Source: Perkinsus marinus ATCC 50983 (taxonomy: Eukaryota > Perkinsozoa > Perkinsida > Perkinsidae). From it: DNA of 25,804 nucleotides. Positions 1-9,671 of this stretch are shown here, piece after piece. Positions within the stretch are counted from its first letter, which is position 1. Every line of letters begins with the position of its first letter. The translations under genes and the position numbers were made by a program. The notes under the pieces are model-generated. The model ran no database searches and had not been told where the DNA came from. It worked only from the letters and a program-made list of their open reading frames with translations. The DNA lies in contig NW_003210583.1 in NCBI RefSeq assembly GCF_000006405.1, positions 91,311 through 117,114 of the forward strand, in the 5' to 3' direction.

Positions 1-9
1 AACCCTTTG

Positions 10-2358
10 ATGGCGGTCACTTCCGATAAAAAGGATTCGTCGGGAAATCCATTTATTGTTTCTTGCTAGTGTGTTAGTGCGGTTGCTCTCTGAGGAGTAT
101 GAGAGTGATAGTTATAGTATCTCAGGACTAACTGCTGACTTGTCAGCAATGCAACCATCGGCAGAATCAGCCGCCAAGATACCTAAAGTGGAAGTTAGGA
201 GTAGCCGAGGGAGTGGTATCACTGAGATACAGCAACAGCAAGTCCATATACACCCCAGGAGGGGAGGCAGTCGGGCCGGCTCGACTACACCTAAGGTGGG
301 TATAAGCTCTCGTTATTTACTATCGATGTTGTTGTCGCTTCATTTGGGGTCTGCTGTTGTCAGAAGTCGACGGTCTCTAGTCCGTCCCATGGCGTTCCTA
401 AGACGGGGTTGAGGGCTCCTGCTAAGGTTGGCAAGCAGATAAGGGTGCAGCATCCACCGCCTGCGGCAGCGCACATTCGGACGGGAACAGCGATGTTACA
501 TGGAGGCCATTTGGTAGGGTTAGTGAGCGGGGGAGGATTCGAACTAGGGTTCTTTGGGAGGCGAGCGTGGTGCTCTACTATGCGGCTATGAAGGAGTTAT
601 GTTAGGTAAAGCATAAACCACAGACGACCTTATCGCCGCCGCCTCCCAAGGCCGTTGTCCATCCAACACGGCACAAGAAGGAGGCATCGCCTGGCATGAG
701 CGACGCTGATAGCAGCGATGTTGCAGTAGCTCCACCGACGATGCCAGTTCCGCTGCTCGCTGCAGGGAGAGAGCACCATTCTAAGGTAGTAGGCGTGGTG
801 AAAGTCGAGGCTTTCGGTACAGCTTATGCATTCCACAGTGCAGGGGACGGCCACTGGCTGTATAGGCCTTACTACCGGTAGTTGCCGTTGAGGCATATCT
901 AGCTTGGTTCGACTAGTGGTGGTAGTCGCATAGTTACTTGTGTGAACTCTCAGGCTCCTCAGCCGAAGTCGACGCCCAAGAGCAAACCCGACGATGGGAA
1001 GGTAGTGCTTCGGGGAAGGGCAATACTCGTCGATTCCGTCAGACTTGGACTTTTCGGTTGAGCGAGCATCATCTCCCAGCCGATGCTCAGCCTCCTCCTC
1101 GTTTAGCTACTGGAGTTGATACCAGCTCGAGTGGCGTCGAGCTCGCCAATACTGCCGGCTACGGCCAAGAGTGCGCCGCCCCCGGTAGCCGCGCACAAAC
1201 CGAGTTCGCCGGTATGAATTAAATGTAATTTTATGGCGCGTGACGGAGAGTTTCTGCCTTGTAGGAGGTGCCGGTGAGGAGCGCCCAGTCGGCGATCAGC
1301 CGGTTACGTACAATAGAACACCTTAGAGCAAAGAGGGCGCAGTTACAGGCTACAAAAGAGGTAGTGTTGGGGGGAATTGAACTCGATACCTCGCGATAGG
1401 CAGCAAACAGTTGTACCGTTATGCTAGAATTTCTCGTAGGTTTCGACTCCCAAGGCGACTCATGCTGTTGCAGCATCATCTGCGGCTGAGCCTTCTACCC
1501 CACCGCCAGCAGCGATCGAGAAGACCGTAAGCGACCGTTTGTCAGTGTGTCACACCCTGGTGTCACCAAGGCCGTTGTTAGGTAACACCTAAAGCCGTTC
1601 CGAAGGCCGATCCCCCTCGGTTGGGTACTGATGGGGGAGAGCAGTCACTGACTGAGAGGATGCTCGAAGCGGTATTGTCGCAGCTCATAGATACTCACAG
1701 TCAATGGTAGGTGCAGCATCATCATACAGCTTCGCTCCGCTTAGATTTTGTCGCATTTTAGGTTAGTTGATCACTGTGGAGTGAGTAGAGAGTCCTTGCA
1801 AACTAGTACCGAGGTAGATGTTAGTGCAATGGATCTAGCCAAAATCGAGCAGATGGTCTTTGATGAGACTTCGAACTTCGAGGCTAAACTCAAGGCCTCG
1901 GCAAGGTGATGAGGATTCTAGACGTCCAATGGAGTTTCACCCGTGATATGAAAAACACTAGTGAAAAATATATTTCACGACTACTGTATAATGCGAATAT
2001 CGCATTTTCAGGGAGAATTATGCCACTTAACATAAAACGGGTGAAACTTTAATATTCTGTGGGAAAATATAGTCGCTGGATTATAGCCGTCATTTTGTTA
2101 TACCATCTCTATCGTAGTCTTTTTTCCGTTCGTGCTTGAAAGTAGAGAAATAGTTGTTGGGATTCCTTGTTTCCAAATGGTGGTCGGTCTAGCGCGGACA
2201 TTTTCGCGCGCCACAAAATTGGTATTTTTATCAGGTATCTTGATGCTGTACGACCCGTGTTGGACAAGCTGCCTAAGCTCACTCCTGAGGAGGAAGAATC
2301 TTTCGGTTTGCATCAGAAGAGTAAACCTACTACAGGGACAGTAGTAGGCAAGGCTTGA
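10..2358 (+). CDS. unrecognised Pro/Ala/Lys-rich protein, 11 exons, 418 aa
   Basis: I do not recognise this protein. Exons: 10-57, 95-295, 364-513, 606-785, 954-1001, 1107-1211, 1265-1360, 1491-1526, 1582-1706, 1762-1905, 2235-2358. Every junction is GT-AG, the phases agree and the coding length is an exact multiple of three, ending in TGA. The first two thirds are low complexity and basic (runs such as LSPPPPKAVVHP and SAPPPVAAHKPSSP), so probably disordered. A short charged helix lies in exon 7 (RLRTIEHLRAKRAQLQ). The last about 130 residues look folded and helical (SLTERMLEAVLSQLIDTHSQ, AMDLAKIEQMVFDETSNFEA, YLDAVRPVLDKLPKLTPEEE). Eight of the ten introns are phase 0. The first intron (58-94, 37 nt) is the least certain, and the gene may begin left of the window. 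A TGA directly after exon 10 is intronic: reading on past intron 1906-2234 restores a good frame. Confidence 0.65.
514..605 (-). repeat. intron containing antisense tRNA-like sequence
   Basis: The whole span is a phase-0 intron of the gene at 10-2358. Read on the minus strand it carries a B-box-like T-arm core (AGTTCGAATCCT, near 531-546) and, 23 nt away, a D-arm/A-box-like stretch (TAGCCGCATAGTAGAGCACC, 569-588). I could not fold a convincing anticodon stem, so this is a tRNA relic or tRNA-derived SINE head rather than a working tRNA gene. Confidence 0.6.
786..953 (+). repeat. intron with weak tRNA-like T-arm
   Basis: Phase-0 intron of the gene at 10-2358. It holds a sense-strand B-box-like core (TTGGTTCGACTAG, 904-916). 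The upstream part gives no clear A box. Part of it (786-880) is also open in frame, so the donor could lie further right. Confidence 0.35.
1361..1490 (-). repeat. intron containing antisense tRNA-like sequence
   Basis: Phase-0 intron of the gene at 10-2358. The minus strand reads TAGCATAACGGTACAACTG (A-box/D-arm-like, about 1408-1426) followed by CGAGTTCAATTCCCC (B-box/T-arm-like, about 1372-1387). The spacing is about that of a tRNA. A second B-box-like stretch (GGTTTCGACTCCC) occurs on the plus strand near 1438-1450. Confidence 0.55.
1906..2234 (+). other. long intron with a nested transposon
   Basis: Last intron (phase 2) of the gene at 10-2358, 329 nt against a usual 40-100. It contains the inverted-repeat element at 1931-2050 and one copy of the TTTTCGCGCGCCAC motif at 2201-2220, and ends in TTTTTATCAG. 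No coding sequence seen inside. Confidence 0.6.
1931..2050. mobile_element. short inverted-repeat DNA transposon (MITE), GGAGTTTCACCC family, copy 1
   Basis: The left end is GGAGTTTCACCC and the right end GGGTGAAACTTT, its reverse complement apart from the last two bases. The element is flanked by AAT on both sides (1928-1930, 2051-2053), a 3-bp target duplication. A second copy in opposite orientation lies at 16291-16403, sharing an internal GATATGAAAAACACTAGTG block. There is no ORF. The 3-bp duplication suggests PIF/Harbinger or CMC transposase, by inference. Confidence 0.75.
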
Positions 2359-2920
2359 CAACATTCTGTTAATGATAGTTTCCTTACTACTATTGCTTGT
2401 TCGGGGACACCTTGGTTGTGTTGTGTGTAAGATTAGAGACAACACTCTGTGTGGGTTGCTGCTAGTTTTTGTCGCTGCGTAAGATACTCTCTGTGCTAGT
2501 ATGATGTTCCTCCAGGGCAGTGTGTGGAGAAGTTGGTGATGAAGGGATTGTCGTGATGACCTTATTATTCTATCTAGAACGTTCTCGAGCTCGCTCTATC
2601 GCATAGAAGAAGTCAATGGACCTGTGTCGTAGTGAGGAGTGGTATTAGCATCGACAGAACAATAGTAAGATGTGCTTGCTTGCTGTTGGTTCCCATCGAA
2701 TTTGGAGGGATTTCCTTGATGATGATGAGGAGGTAACCCTATATGGGTACGACTTGTCTGCTGATAGTACCTTTGTTGGAAGAGAGTTAGCTCGATTAGT
2801 GGTGACGATGGTTTCAGGTTATGGTTGTGGTCATTCAGCGTACCAGTGTTTTCGAGATGGTGAAGATTGTGTCGTTTTTATGTTTTTTGCTATCAGTTAT
2901 ATTTTTTCTCAATCGCCATA
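2359..2920. other. intergenic region with possible 5' exon
   Basis: Lies between the stop of the first gene and the trehalose synthase start. An open frame at 2670-2921 begins MCLLAVGSHRIWRDFLDDDE and looks partly coding. It could be an upstream exon of the synthase gene (a donor at GTTTCAGG about 2812 and the acceptor CTATCAG at 2896 keep frame) or a chance ORF in the leader. No other structure seen. Confidence 0.3.
2883..2896 (+). promoter_or_regulatory. splice acceptor just upstream of start codon (cis or spliced-leader trans-splicing)
   Basis: A T-rich tract ending CTATCAG lies 24 nt before the ATG at 2921. Perkinsids add a spliced leader in trans, so this could be the leader acceptor for the gene. 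Similar acceptors precede the genes at 16740 and 21492. Confidence 0.35.
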
Positions 2921-5900
2921 ATGGTAACGCCCCAAGAATGTGCCCAACAGAAACTGACTGAACTTGTCCTTTCGGGAAGTGAACGTGTCGCTGAGGCAAA
3001 AATCGCTGGTGAGATCGCCGAAAAAGTTGATGAGTAAGTCGGGGTATCTTGCAATGTTACATCTTGTCAATTTCTTTCAGGGATGCGCAACGCTGTAGTA
3101 AGGAGGGAGACCATCCGCAGTCGGATGAGCGCCATAGACTCATATCGGTGGCCAATCGTTTACCATGTAAGACTAGTTGTTATGTGCAGGGATTGAACCT
3201 GGGGTCTTGCGACTGGTATCCTTGGTGCTTGACCAGTTGAGCTGTTAAGAGTTGCTTTTCTGTGTAGGTACCATTCATAAGGACGATGCCACTGGGAAAT
3301 GGGTCGCCAGCAAGAGCTCGGGAGGGCTGGTATCAGCATTAAGTGGGGTGAGCGGTATTGATATGCATTGGATAGGCTGGCCGGGGTGTGAGGTGCCCGA
3401 TGAAGACAAGGAGGAAGTCGCTGAATTGGTAGGTCCCAGCCTATGTTGGTGATAATATGCAATTCTGACGAAAATTTTCGAAAATTTTCATTGGTTTCCC
3501 TACAATTCTACTCGAATTCCTATGTGAACTTTTATAGTTAATGAGAAAACTTCCGAGCTCAGGTGAGGAGAGCGAACATATGTTCCTACTCCAACACTGC
3601 TTAGATTTAGTTTTATATTATTGTTTAGGTGAGAGATCAAGGATGCTATCCAGTGTTCCTAACTGATGCCGAGATCGACTTGTACTATAACGGCTTCTGC
3701 AACGACACACTGTGGCCTCTGTTCCATTACATTACTCCGTCAACACAGCGTAAGTGGGGTGAGGGTTATTCACGTTTTTGATTGTCCATTTTACTGTACT
3801 TAGTGTTGGAATATATTTTCGGGTTCCTCAGCTGAGCTCAAGAGTTTCCCAACTATAGTGTGAGAGTTTCCATATGCATTCGCATAGAGTTGGTGTTTAG
3901 AAACTAACGAATATTTCCCGAAATTTCCTCCCGAAAATTTTCGTATTGTCATAAAGACATGTAGTTGACCATGTGCATATTTTTTCGTCACTGGCTGCAT
4001 TGTATGATGTTGAAAGGAGTTGTTGTTCAGGTGTCATTGAGGGTAGAACGTTAGAGTGGGAAACCTACCAGAAAGCTAATGCCAAGTTCGTGGATGCTAT
4101 TATGAAGGTAGGATACGCTGCGATAATCTGCACGCATGCCCATGAAGATACTTATTGTAGGTTCTGCATGATGACGATTTGGTTTGGGTTCATGATTATC
4201 ACCTTATGTTGGTAATAGCGACTAGTCTTTTATATTCCTCACCTTTGTTTGTAGGTGCCCAAGCTGTTGCGAGAGAGAGTTCCCAATGTGAATATTGGCT
4301 GGTTTCTTCATACACCTTTCCCGTCAGCTGAGATCTATAAAATGCTACCGTAATGTTCACTATAAACGGCTCTTGCTGGTGGGATGAAGTTATTTTCTTT
4401 CAGGCAAAGAGAAGAGCTTTTACAAGGTCTGTTGTCGGCCAACTTACTAGCCTTCCATGTAAGTTCATAAGGAGTTGTATCTGCATCGGTTGGAAGTCTA
4501 AGTACTCGTGTGAGTCGTATTAGTAGTTTTTTCATAATCCGCGAAGTTGGTTTCGAAATATCATTGGAATGTGGTATCGGTAGTTTTCAGGTGCACGACT
4601 ATGTTCGGCACTTCTTGTCCAGCTGTGTACAGTTAACCACTTTGGAGATCACTCCTCAAGGAGTTGACGCGACACCTCTCAATGGCATTTTCGTAGGTCC
4701 CCGGTTCGAATCCTGGTGAAGGTATTTTTCTATTTTGATAAGGTCAAATGTGCTACAATACCGATTGGCATCGACCCCGCTCCATTCAAGTCATTGTCTG
4801 AGTCTGTGACCGTAGCAGCAAGAGTGGCCAGTCTGAAGGAGCAGTGGGGTGACAGGAAAGTCATTCTCGGTAACGCACAATTTACCTCGATGGGAGTCGG
4901 CTTTATCGCTATTGTAGATCAGAAAGCAATAAGAATTTCGTAGAAATTAATATTCCTATGAAACGCCATGGCTCATAGCGATGGACTCAGGAGTATAAGC
5001 CGCGTTGTGGTCATAGCCTATGACTACCACCTGTAGATTGTATTTCGTCTCTCAGCTCTGCTGCCACCTGCGTCATCAGCACGTAGTAGTAGTATCTTCT
5101 TATCACCTCTACAGTTGCCTGTGGTCGGTTCCTGAGTTTTTTTTTGGTAAGGTATCGATCGTCTTGATTATATAAAGGGTATCCCGCACAAACTGAAGGC
5201 TTTCGATATGTTCTTGGATGAGCATCCTGAATGGGCATCTCAGTGTGTCTTGGTGAGTTCATACCACGCCTTACAATCATCGTAATGCTGTCCTAGGTAC
5301 AACTGGCTATTCCTACTAGGACTGAAGTGCCTGAATACCAACGGTTGAGGCGTCAGGTTAGTTGGGCGTGGGTTTTGAGAGTTAACTTTGACGAGCATCA
5401 GGTCCATGAGATGGTTGGATCGATTTGTGGCAAGCATGGCAACCTTTACACTAGCCCTCCAGTGGTTTATCTTGATGGATGCGTTGACCATCAGGAATTG
5501 GTAAGTGGTTCAGCGCATTGTCTTCCTATCGAGTGACCCTGGTTCAATTCTTGGTTGTGATATTTTTAGACTGCCTTATACAGAGTGGCTGATGTTGCGC
5601 TCATCTCATCTATCCGCGATGGTATGAATCTAGTTGCCTACGAATTCGTAGCATCTCAACAACACAAGTAAGTCTGTGCAACGATGAGGGTGTCGTTCGT
5701 CACAGTAGGAGTTGTCGAAGGGGTGGTATTGATATTATTGTTTAGGAACGGCGTTCTAGTGATTAGTGAATTCGCAGGAGCCGCGCAGTATCTTGGAGCT
5801 GGCAGCGTAAGCTTTCGACTGTATTCAATTTGAACTTGTGTTTTTTCCAGATTCGGATCAACCCATGGAACCTTGAGGAGGTGTCCTGGGCGATATACGA

Positions 5901-8393
5901 GGCATTGACTATGGGTGAGGAGCGTCGTAAGGAGATGCATGACTACTGTTTCAAATACAGTAAGTCCTATCATAATCCTGGGTTGCTGTTGCTAGTTTCG
6001 TTTATCAGTCAACAGCCACAGTGCGCAGCGTTGGGCTGAGACCTTCATCGCTACTCTCAAAGATGCTTGCGCACAACGAAAAGATATTTCTGCCTCGGTA
6101 GAATATCTAATGATGCTCGAGTGATGGTCATATTGCTATGCATCTCAGGTAACTCCTCTGCTACCATTCAATAAGTTGCGCACTTCCATTGAGTGTAGCA
6201 AGAAGCGCCTCCTGGTAGGTTGGAAGGGTGGAAGCCGCTGTTGAGAGAGAAACTTTCAGGTGTTTGACTTGATGGACTGTCTTGTCCCATCTAAGACGAG
6301 GCGTGGTGTACCGGCGAAACTATATCAGTCTCTGATGTCAGTTCCCAAGGATCTCATGGCAAGTCTTCAACAACTGGCTAATGACGAGAGTAAGGTCTGG
6401 GGTTCGATCCCTGCACCTGTCATTTTTAAATGCCTTATTAGATACTATAATGGTCGTGACAACGAGTCACTCTAAACAAGTCTTGGAGAGGCTTCTCGGA
6501 CAGCTGCCGATCTACCTTCTACCCGAAAATGGTTGCATCTATCGGAAGTGAGTTGCCTGTTTCTCTCCGTCATCGATTCAAACCTGTTGTCAGTCCTGGG
6601 GGTGTTTGGAAGCACACTGAGGCTCTCAAGTGTGGTTGTATTATGGAAGATCACTCATTGGCTGAGGTACGTCTGCGTACTTATACCACTCCTTTCGCAG
6701 ATTGCAAAGTGGTGCTTCAGATCGACGAAGGTACGGAGTCCACAGCAGGCATCAGCTCTCCTCGTTCCCGTGCTGCTTCGTCTAGTGCTGACAGTAAGTC
6801 TCCGAGGTCGCAGGTTCGATTCCATGTAAGGGTGTTTTTTTCAGCTTCTGACCATAATTGGATGAACGGCGCTGAAGAAGTGCTAAAATACTTCCAGGAG
6901 AGAACTCCCGGTAGCTACATCGACCGGACCGAGTGAGCAGACGCCTTGACTGACGCGCCTCTCTTAGTTTTTCCAACGTAGGTTCAGTTTGAAGTGGTTT
7001 TTCGATAATACCCAAACCGACTTTGGCGCTCCCCAAACCCGGGACCTCATGATACAGCTTTGGGCGGGGCCTCTCGCCAACGGTGAGGCCGAGATTGTCG
7101 TGGGCAATAGGTAAGGAAAGGAATAGTTTAGGGAAATGTGCAAATGGTCAACTATAGTTGGCGATTGTTCTGTGTGGCGATTTGCAGTAGCTTGACTGGC
7201 GTATCTGTGTTTCAGATATATCGAAATCCGACCTAAAGATTCTTCGATTGCATGCAATCTAGAGAGCATACTCCATTATGAGATACTCGAGACGGATCCA
7301 GCCTCTGATTCAAAGGTAACAGCGATTTTGCTAATTTGTAGAAGTCCGAAAGTTATAGCGCTCGCCCACAGGTCGATACTTGCGTCGTTATCGGTGCATA
7401 TCCTTTCCGTGATGAAGATGTCTACCAAGCAGTTGAGGATACACTTGTCCAGCAGTGGCTACCGAAATACACTAGGTGAGTTTTCGCGCGCCACGAAATT
7501 ATAGGGAGTGCGAGGGCCGCTGAGGATGATGCCGGATGCAGACATGAGCACGACTGTCCCAGGAGTGTATCGTCGGCGTCACGGCAATCGAACTATGAGT
7601 GCATCATGGATGTGATGGGTTGGGAGGCTTTGAGAGGCCACTCTCAACAGCCTAGCGAGTTGAAGTGGGTTACTGTGGAAATGTCTTCTGCGGGGCTTGA
7701 ACCTGGGTCGTTCTCATGGAGGATATTGTATTGTTTTCAGGCCTATGCATGATGGTGGAAAACATTCTTTGAAATGTGCGAGTAAGTTCATCCTACCTCT
7801 GTATGGAATATGATGTTATCTTTCAGGCGGTATCACTGCGGATGGTCATGAAGTTGAATACTCAGAAGTGGTCAAGTCACCTACTATAACGTAAATTGTG
7901 TGCCCTGTCCCCTGCTGATCCTCACAGTGTTGTCTTTTGCAGAGACTCCACTCGACAGACGCCCCGTGGTGATCTGGAAGCTCCTACAGCTGTAAGTCCT
8001 GTCACTTGCATGATGAAGGGTTCTATGATATCGTCAGGTTACGAGCTCATCGACTGTATCGACGTCGTGCTTGGATGAGTCATTAGCAACAACAGAGTCG
8101 ATGAAGGAGAATCTACATCACTTACACGACTCCTATTACTCAATAGCTGTTGGTCAGTGTAAGGTCTCCAAGGCAAAGTAAGCGGCACATCATTGTCTGC
8201 TTGTTCTTCTGATAGCCTCTCCCCTTATCGGTCATCTCTTGTCAGGTATTCCATCCCGAATACCTATTATGTGGCTAGTCTTGTCCATGATATTGCGACG
8301 CGTTTACCGCAGTCGCCAACAGCGGGTGTCACCAGCAGTGATTCTGTCCCTGCTGAGCACCATACTATTCACCCTACTCTTACGACCGCTTAG
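2921..8393 (+). CDS. TPS: trehalose-6-phosphate synthase with degenerate C-terminal phosphatase domain, 989 aa
   Basis: Thirty exons, all GT-AG, summing to exactly 990 codons: 2921-3033, 3081-3166, 3268-3428, 3629-3749, 4031-4107, 4161-4211, 4255-4349, 4404-4458, 4591-4692, 4743-4869, 5152-5252, 5297-5356, 5402-5500, 5570-5667, 5746-5806, 5851-5959, 6009-6097, 6149-6214, 6260-6389, 6442-6547, 6594-6793, 6845-6932, 6982-7110, 7216-7315, 7372-7475, 7741-7781, 7827-7890, 7943-7991, 8038-8177, 8246-8393. Residues about 55-525 are a GT20 synthase domain (UDP-glucose plus glucose-6-phosphate to trehalose-6-phosphate) with [15 protein letters not shown] (83-87), [10 protein letters not shown] (145-154), VHDYHLML (196-203), DRLDYIKG with the Arg/Lys pair (332-339) and [10 protein letters not shown] (432-441). 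Synthase residues look intact. Residues about 540-950 align to the HAD trehalose phosphatase of plant class II proteins, ending [12 protein letters not shown]. Its catalytic motifs are lost: DLMDCL for DxDGTL (560-565), VTTSHSK for [12 protein letters not shown] for GDDxSDED (816-824). Likely a synthase with a pseudophosphatase tail. The start is the first ATG in frame after an acceptor; an upstream exon is possible. Confidence 0.93.
3167..3267 (-). repeat. TPS intron 2 containing a nearly complete antisense tRNA-like sequence
   Basis: Phase-1 intron. The minus strand has a D-arm/A-box (CAGCTCAACTGGTC, 3231-3244) and a T-arm (CCAGGTTCAATCCCTG, 3189-3203) with a 7-nt TTCAATC loop. The spacing is about tRNA length. 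The anticodon arm does not pair well, so I call it tRNA-like. Confidence 0.7.
3441..3599 (-). mobile_element. MITE family F1, TPS intron 3 (reverse, internal end lost)
   Basis: F1 is the main repeat of this window: 150-190 bp, ends CAGTGTTGGAATATATGTTCGC and, reversed, CAGTGTGGGAAAATATGCAC. The inner landmarks are CCTCAGCTGAGCTC and GTTGACCATGTGCATA (forward sense). This copy keeps GAGCTCAGGTGAGGAGAGCG and ends CCAACACTG, but the other terminus is missing. It fills most of the 200-nt intron 3429-3628, leaving about 41 nt, the usual intron size here. Confidence 0.8.
3801..3993 (+). mobile_element. MITE family F1, TPS intron 4 (forward)
   Basis: Full-length copy from TAGTGTTGGAATATATTTTC to GTGCATATTTTTTCGTCACTG, inside intron 3750-4030. 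Includes CCTCAGCTGAGCTC and GTAGTTGACCATGTGCATA. No ORF of note. Confidence 0.85.
4693..4742 (+). repeat. TPS intron 9: tRNA-like T-arm followed by T-run
   Basis: A 50-nt phase-0 intron. After GTAGGT it reads CCCCGGTTCGAATCCTGG (4699-4716), a T-stem/loop with four of five pairs, then TATTTTTCT, like a Pol III terminator. It resembles the 3' end of a tRNA gene bounded by splice sites. Confidence 0.65.
5357..5401 (+). other. TPS intron 12, 45 nt, in frame and stop-free
   Basis: Removal gives [16 protein letters not shown], matching the synthase family. Retention would add 15 residues without breaking the frame. Family alignment favours removal. Confidence 0.7.
5501..5569 (+). repeat. TPS intron 13: tRNA-like T-arm followed by T-run
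   Basis: Phase-0 intron of 69 nt with CCCTGGTTCAATTCTTGG (5538-5555) and TATTTTTAG at the end. A weak A-box-like GGTTCAGCGCA lies near 5507-5517. Confidence 0.6.
6390..6441 (+). repeat. TPS intron 19: tRNA-like T-arm
   Basis: Phase-1 intron of 52 nt, with the T-arm core GGGGTTCGATCCCTG (6399-6413; perfect GGG/CCC stem) directly after the donor GTAAGGTCT, then CATTTTTAAA. Confidence 0.65.
6794..6844 (+). repeat. TPS intron 21: tRNA-like T-arm followed by T-run
   Basis: Phase-1 intron of 51 nt: GTAAGTC, then GCAGGTTCGATTCCATG (6810-6826), GTAAGGG and a seven-T run before CAG. Confidence 0.65.
7476..7740 (-). repeat. TPS intron 25: antisense tRNA-like T-arm plus GCGCGC motif
   Basis: A 265-nt phase-2 intron. 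Just inside the donor is TTTTCGCGCGCCACGAAATT (7481-7500). Near the acceptor the minus strand reads GACCCAGGTTCAAGCCCCGC (7690-7709), a T-arm core. Nothing coding seen. Confidence 0.5.
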
Positions 8394-8634
8394 GCTCATG
8401 CTACTGTCCTTATATCGGAGCCCTGTGCTGATCGACACTGTGATGTATGAATATTGTTGTTGTTGGCTTGCTATGTTTGCTAGTGTTCTTCTCCATCTCC
8501 TTGTCATTTCTCTATCTAATCTCGATCAACATCAAGCTAGAAAAATTTCAGCAGCTCATGATGAGTCTTGAGTTTTGTGATACCTTGTGGCTGAGGGGCC
8601 ATTTGGACTTAGTTATTATCACGCTCATACCACC
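8394..8634. other. intergenic spacer between TPS and next gene
   Basis: Probable 3' UTR and promoter. An open frame at 8447-8638 has a hydrophobic N-terminus (VVVGLLCLLVFFSISLSFLY) but runs over the next gene's ATG, lies in T-rich sequence and has no family support. I do not call it. Confidence 0.4.
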
Positions 8635-9565
8635 ATGAGCGATGCAAGCTCCTCTCACAAGGAGGAGGTGGTCGATGGTCGGGAACCAAACTGTCGTAAG
8701 GATCATCATCCTTTTTGCAATTCATCCAAAGTAACGTTGTTGGTTCCATGAGTAGGTACGTGTAGCACATGGCCGTATTCGAAGGATGAGCTAGAAGGAT
8801 GCATTCTGAAATTCCGGAAACACTTTTTGTCATCAACAGTAAGCCCACCAAAGTCTGCTCATTCTTCAAGGTTTACTATATTTGTCAGTCCCGTTCGAGA
8901 AGTGTCTCACCGAAACGGCAACGGCACGAATTGAATAGCCGGTGAGTTACTGAAGACGATGTTTCACCGTGGAGTTTTACATATAATTTATTCTCTGATT
9001 TCTGTGGCCCCCGCGAAAGTGAAATTTTGATACTTTTGCAGCTGATTGTGAAGTGTTTATTTTTTTGCGTCCGAAGGATGGTCATTTTCGGACGGAAAAG
9101 TCTCTGCTTGGCTTCGCACTTTGTTTTCCTTGGTATGATAGATGTTCGTAGGCACTCTATCGAAGCGCAGGAAAGCCGCATTAGCGGCCCATCAGATTCT
9201 CAGACTATGGGCATGCGGGCAAGCGGCAAGTTTATGCATGTTAAGCAACCACCAGAAGAGGGTAACTGCCGAAGTCTCAGCTCGTTCATGAATTGAGCTG
9301 CTCGCAGATCGTTCAGCGTGGTTGACAAACTCGAAGCTCAGCCCGGAGGATTACATCAAGTGTTACGGCTTTGTGATGGATGCGGAGGGATTGGACTCGA
9401 TGAAGGTGGGGTTGATTCGATGAACCTTCTACCTCATCATCATATTGGCCTCAGAGGCACCACTGTCCTGATTCGCCTTCTAACTCGACTGATGCGACTG
9501 TTGCTGGTGAGGAACGTTTGGTTGAAGTTAACGAAAGCTCACTTGTGTATTATCCCTTTACTTAA
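8635..9565 (+). CDS. unrecognised small protein, 6 exons, 171 aa
   Basis: Not recognised. Exons: 8635-8695, 8756-8838, 8889-8941, 9152-9261, 9308-9405, 9455-9565. All introns are GT-AG, phases agree (1, 0, 2, 1, 0) and the total is exactly 172 codons. It begins MSDASSSHKEEVVDGREPNC. Exon 2 has an aromatic/acidic segment, TWPYSKDELEGCILKFRKHF. Exon 3 is an Arg/Ser patch (SRSRSVSPKRQRHELNSR) that may be a nuclear signal. Exon 5 has RSAWLTNSKLSPEDYIKCYG. The tail is acidic and ends VNESSLVYYPFT. The model rests on frame and splice logic only. Confidence 0.6.
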
Positions 9566-9671
9566 AGAAGCTTGCCTTTGAGTGACAGTCTTGCCGACGG
9601 TTACATTATTTTGATTGTCGTTGGACAATTATTGTTGTTGCAGCCATTGTTTTGTGTTCACTAGTACACAG
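9566..9671. other. intergenic, 3' flank of preceding gene
   Basis: T-rich sequence with TATTGTTGTTGCAG and no ORF. It ends in the left copy of the TAGTACACAG target duplication (9662-9671). Confidence 0.5.

Noticed and set aside
3167-3267. Working tRNA gene on the minus strand
   Set aside because: D-arm and T-arm are good but the anticodon and acceptor stems do not pair, and the sequence is bounded exactly by a verified intron.
8239-8638. ORFs with hydrophobic segments at 8239-8571 and 8447-8638
   Set aside because: The first is out of frame with the TPS last exon. The second lies in the spacer and overlaps the next start codon. Neither has family support.
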